Shown: piece by piece, positions 61,370 through 64,000 of the stretch
Position numbering within the stretch: the stretch's first letter is position 1
Layout of the letters: each line of letters begins with the position of its first letter
Origin: Belliella calami
GTDB taxonomy: Bacteria > Bacteroidota > Bacteroidia > Cytophagales > Cyclobacteriaceae
Assembly: GCF_022549695.1 (NCBI RefSeq)
Contig: NZ_JAKZGS010000009.1
Span: 98,036-162,035, forward strand
Length of the DNA: 64,000 nt
Direction: 5' to 3'
The notes under the pieces: model-generated
What the model saw: the letters and a program-made list of their open reading frames with translations, nothing else
What the model was told of the DNA's origin: nothing
The model's database searches: none
Translations under genes and position numbers: made by a program

Positions 61370-63289
61370 ATGGGAAAAATCATAGGTATAGACTTGGGTA
61401 CTACAAACTCTTGTGTTGCTGTAATGGAAGGGAACGAGCCAGTGGTCATCCAAAACAGTGAGGGAAGAAGAACCACGCCATCTATCGTGGCATTCTTAGA
61501 CAATGGCAATGGAGAGAGAAAAGTTGGAGATCCTGCAAAACGTCAGGCAATCACAAACCCAGCAAATACTATTTCATCAGTAAAAAGATTTATGGGTAAG
61601 AAGTTTTCTGAAGTTTCAGAAGACAAAAAACACGCTTCTTACAAAGTAGAACAAGGTTCTAACGATACTGTAGCTGTAAAAATCGGAGACAGATCATATA
61701 CTCCACAGGAACTTTCAGCTATGATTCTTCAGAAAATGAAGAGTACAGCAGAAGATTTCTTGGGTCAGGAAGTAACAGAAGCGGTGATCACTGTACCTGC
61801 TTATTTCAACGATGCAGAGCGTCAGGCGACTAAAGAAGCTGGACAAATTGCAGGTTTGGAAGTGAAAAGAATTATCAACGAGCCTACAGCTGCCGCATTG
61901 GCTTATGGTATGGACAAGAAAAACCAAGACATGAAAATCGCTGTGTATGACCTTGGTGGTGGTACATTTGACGTGTCTATCTTGGAATTGGGTGATGGTG
62001 TATTCGAAGTAAAATCTACCAACGGTGATGTACACCTTGGTGGTGATGATTTTGACCAAGTGATCATCAACTGGCTTGCAGAAGAATTCAAAGCTGAGGA
62101 GCAAATCGATCTTAGACAAGATCCTATGGCACTTCAGAGATTGAAAGAAGCAGCTGAGAAAGCTAAAATCGAGTTGTCAAGTTCTTCTTCTACAGAAATC
62201 AACTTACCATATATCACTGCTACGCAATCAGGACCAAAGCACTTGGTGAGAACATTAAGCAGAGCTAAGTTTGAGCAACTATCTGAAAGTTTGGTAAGAA
62301 GATCTATGGATCCTTGTATCAAAGCTTTGAAAGATGCTGGTCTTTCTGCTTCTGACATTGATGAAGTGATCTTGGTGGGTGGTTCTACCAGAATCCCTAA
62401 AATCCAGGAAGAAGTAGAGAAATTCTTTGGCAAAAAACCTTCAAAAGGTGTAAATCCTGATGAGGTAGTAGCAATCGGTGCTGCGATCCAAGGTGGTGTA
62501 TTGACAGGAGAGGTTAAAGATGTATTGTTGCTAGACGTAACTCCTTTATCTCTTGGTATCGAAACAATGGGTGGAGTATTCACTAAATTGATCGAGGCTA
62601 ACACAACTATTCCTTCCAAGAAGTCAGAAGTATTTTCAACAGCTGCTGACAACCAGCCTGCTGTAGATATCCACGTATTGCAAGGAGAGAGACCTTTGGC
62701 GAAGGATAACAGATCAATCGGTAGATTCCAATTGAGCGATATTCCACCTGCACAAAGAGGAGTTCCTCAAATCGAAGTAACTTTCGATATCGATGCAAAT
62801 GGTATTCTTAATGTGTCTGCAAAAGACAAAGGCACTGGAAAAGAACAAAAAATCAAAATCGAAGCTTCTTCAGGATTGTCTCAGGATGATATCGAAAGAA
62901 TGAAGAAAGAAGCAGAAGCAAATGCTGCCGGAGATAAAGCTGAAAAAGAGAAAATCGAGAAACTAAATGGAGCTGATAGCTTGATTTTCCAAACTGAGAA
63001 ACAATTGAAAGAATATGGAGATAAGTTGTCAGATGGCAATAAAGCGAATATCTCTTCAGCTTTGGAAACTTTGAAAACTGCACATCAGTCTCAGGACTTG
63101 GCAGGAATCGACGGAGCCATGGAAGGTTTGAACAAAGCTTGGGAAGCTGCTTCTCAGGAAATGTACAACGCAACCGGCGGAGCAGAAGGCCCACAACCAG
63201 GAGCAGAAGCAAATGCTGGAGGTTCAGCTGAAGCTGGAGATGGTGTTTCTGATGTAGATTACGAAGAAGTATCTGAAGATAAAAAATAA
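61370..63289 (+). CDS. dnaK: Molecular chaperone DnaK (Hsp70)
   Basis: 639 residues. ATPase domain: [72 protein letters not shown]; substrate-binding domain with [17 protein letters not shown] and the hydrophobic cleft; C-terminal helical lid and an acidic Gly/Ala-rich tail ending EEVSEDKK. It folds newly made and stressed proteins with DnaJ and GrpE, which are not adjacent here. A sigma-54-like promoter precedes it. Confidence 0.97.
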   Translation: MGKIIGIDLGTTNSCVAVMEGNEPVVIQNSEGRRTTPSIVAFLDNGNGERKVGDPAKRQAITNPANTISSVKRFMGKKFSEVSEDKKHASYKVEQGSNDTVAVKIGDRSYTPQELSAMILQKMKSTAEDFLGQEVTEAVITVPAYFNDAERQATKEAGQIAGLEVKRIINEPTAAALAYGMDKKNQDMKIAVYDLGGGTFDVSILELGDGVFEVKSTNGDVHLGGDDFDQVIINWLAEEFKAEEQIDLRQDPMALQRLKEAAEKAKIELSSSSSTEINLPYITATQSGPKHLVRTLSRAKFEQLSESLVRRSMDPCIKALKDAGLSASDIDEVILVGGSTRIPKIQEEVEKFFGKKPSKGVNPDEVVAIGAAIQGGVLTGEVKDVLLLDVTPLSLGIETMGGVFTKLIEANTTIPSKKSEVFSTAADNQPAVDIHVLQGERPLAKDNRSIGRFQLSDIPPAQRGVPQIEVTFDIDANGILNVSAKDKGTGKEQKIKIEASSGLSQDDIERMKKEAEANAAGDKAEKEKIEKLNGADSLIFQTEKQLKEYGDKLSDGNKANISSALETLKTAHQSQDLAGIDGAMEGLNKAWEAASQEMYNATGGAEGPQPGAEANAGGSAEAGDGVSDVDYEEVSEDKK

Positions 63290-63312
63290 GCAATTATAGC
63301 TTTAATATATTG

Positions 63313-63348
63313 AAAAAGCACCCATATCAAATATGGGTGCTTTTTTTT
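63313..63348 (+). terminator. Intrinsic terminator after dnaK
   Basis: AAAAAGCACCCATAT and ATATGGGTGCTTTTT form a 15-bp stem with loop CAA, followed by T's. Confidence 0.92.
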
Positions 63349-63385
63349 AGACCTTTGAGGTTTTTTTTCAAAACCTCGAAGGTCT
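63349..63385. repeat. Second hairpin downstream of dnaK
   Basis: AGACCTTTGAGGTTTT and AAAACCTCGAAGGTCT form a 15-16 bp stem with one mismatch around a T-rich loop. Possibly a second terminator or a REP-like palindrome. Confidence 0.6.
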
Positions 63386-63392
63386 TAATCTT

Positions 63393-63522
63393 TTGAATTC
63401 AAAGGAAATGCTAAAACAACATTTTTATTTTTTAGAAATCAATTCCCTCCTGCTTTAGCTGGAGGCTACAGAAACTATCAAAAATGTAAACAGGCTTTAC
63501 CCAAAATATCAGTCCAAAAATC
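63393..63522 (+). repeat. Direct repeat, copy 1
   Basis: About 130 bases from TTGAATTCAAAGG to AGTCCAAAAATC; copy 2 is at 63712-63841 (offset 319), with a few substitutions. Contains CCTCCTGCTTTAGCTGGAGG, a palindromic core. Confidence 0.85.
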
Positions 63523-63711
63523 ACTGTTTCTGATTTTAATCAATGATTCTTTTAACAAATAGAAATATTTGGCTAAAGCCCCCTGATCGAGGTACATATT
63601 CTTTAAGGATGGGCTAAAGCACCATCCCTATTCATTAAAATCAGGGAATTGAGTAAAGCAATCTAGCTATTCATTGAAGTAAGGGGATTGGCTTAAGTTC
63701 CTTTCTATTCA

Positions 63712-63841
63712 TTGAATTCAAAGGAAATGCTAAAACAACATTTTTATTTTTTAGAAATCAATTCCCTCCTGCTTTAGCTGGAGGCTACAGAAACTATCGA
63801 AAATGTAAACAGGCTTTGTCCAAAATATCAGTCCCAAAATC
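63712..63841 (+). repeat. Direct repeat, copy 2
   Basis: Second copy of the repeat at 63393. Same palindromic core CCTCCTGCTTTAGCTGGAGG and the same ends within a few bases. Confidence 0.85.
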
Positions 63842-64000
63842 TTAAAATCTTAGAATTTTCCAATCTTTCAATCTTGAGTCCCCTCCTAAAACTATGTTTC
63901 AGGAGAAAGCTGACAATTTAATATTTAGGTAAATTTGAGTTATAGTCCTGATCTTTGTTTTTATTTCAAAGATTTTGGATTTAATCTTTGTTGTGGTGGT

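Larger units (their letters stand above)
63386..64000. other. Gene-free repeat region at window end
   Basis: 615 bases without a credible gene. It holds two direct repeats (63393-63522 and 63712-63841) and between them three GCTAAAGC or GCTTAAG words each followed by CTATTCATT, decayed copies of a palindromic module. The final 150 bases have low-complexity AATCTT words and no feature I can name. Confidence 0.6.

Overview
The window is AT-rich chromosomal DNA from a Bacteroidota bacterium, most likely a Cytophagales member of the Cyclobacteriaceae type (Algoriphagus/Belliella-like). Evidence is the family content: FG-GAP/ASPIC-UnbV lipoproteins, DUF4199, DUF5687, DUF3078, DUF4861 and DUF2721 proteins, lipoproteins with a Cys right after a hydrophobic leader, occasional TAnnTTTG -7 promoter boxes, and a tmRNA encoding the tag GESNYAMAA. 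The genus is inference.

Layout. 1-10.7 kb: three large FG-GAP/ASPIC lipoproteins (the first cut by the window edge), a small lipoprotein and a vanadium-haloperoxidase-like lipoprotein. 10.7-16.5 kb: rsmG, a dihydroorotase homologue without its metal ligands, two DUF4199 membrane proteins, two GT2 glycosyltransferases and a convergent methyltransferase. 16.7-20.9 kb: a MacA-like adaptor, MacB-like permease and TolC operon with no ATPase gene. 20.9-22.4 kb: SPFH protein, membrane protein and ribbon-helix-helix protein. 22.6-26.3 kb: an M23 peptidase whose 3' end is duplicated on both sides of a two-gene cargo behind a T29 tract. 26.8-31.1 kb: fabG, a GxxExxY gene between inverted repeats, lpdA, and an ECF sigma/anti-sigma pair. 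31.4-42.5 kb: a lipoprotein, DUF2721, GDPD, threonine aldolase, a thioredoxin-fold protein, yoeB/yefM, rarA, a DUF5687 ABC exporter, and a sulfite-oxidase-like molybdoenzyme with a monoheme cytochrome c. 42.5-44.3 kb: hipB with a decayed hipA, then tmRNA. 44.5-54.8 kb: DUF4861, an outer-membrane protein, dnaX split at an A10 run, DUF3078, a LysM transglycosylase, O-methyltransferase, M16 protease and aminopeptidase P. 55-61 kb: an outer-membrane protein, a MOSC protein and a molybdenum-cofactor operon (moeA, tauE/safE, moaD, moeB-rhodanese, moaE). 61.3-64 kb: dnaK behind a sigma-54-like promoter, then repeats.

Connections. The molybdenum-cofactor operon contains a TauE/SafE sulfite-exporter-type protein, and about 17 kb away lies a Moco sulfite-oxidase homologue with its cytochrome c; together they suggest periplasmic sulfite oxidation. 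Toxin-antitoxin loci keep recognisable operators: paired TGTACA-type sites 12 bp apart before yefM, and a 16-bp inverted repeat before hipB.

Most notable: (1) dnaX, where an A10 run and an immediate stop separate a gamma-length product from an in-frame (-1) tau extension; (2) the cassette at 22.6-25.3 kb bounded by 332-bp direct repeats of a gene 3' end that differ only at silent sites; (3) a hairpin repeat family at 8.98 and 53.26 kb with a TCCT loop and compensatory stem changes; (4) a GxxExxY nuclease-fold gene between 18-bp inverted repeats; (5) the -24/-12 promoter of dnaK. No complete insertion sequence, CRISPR array or tRNA gene was seen.
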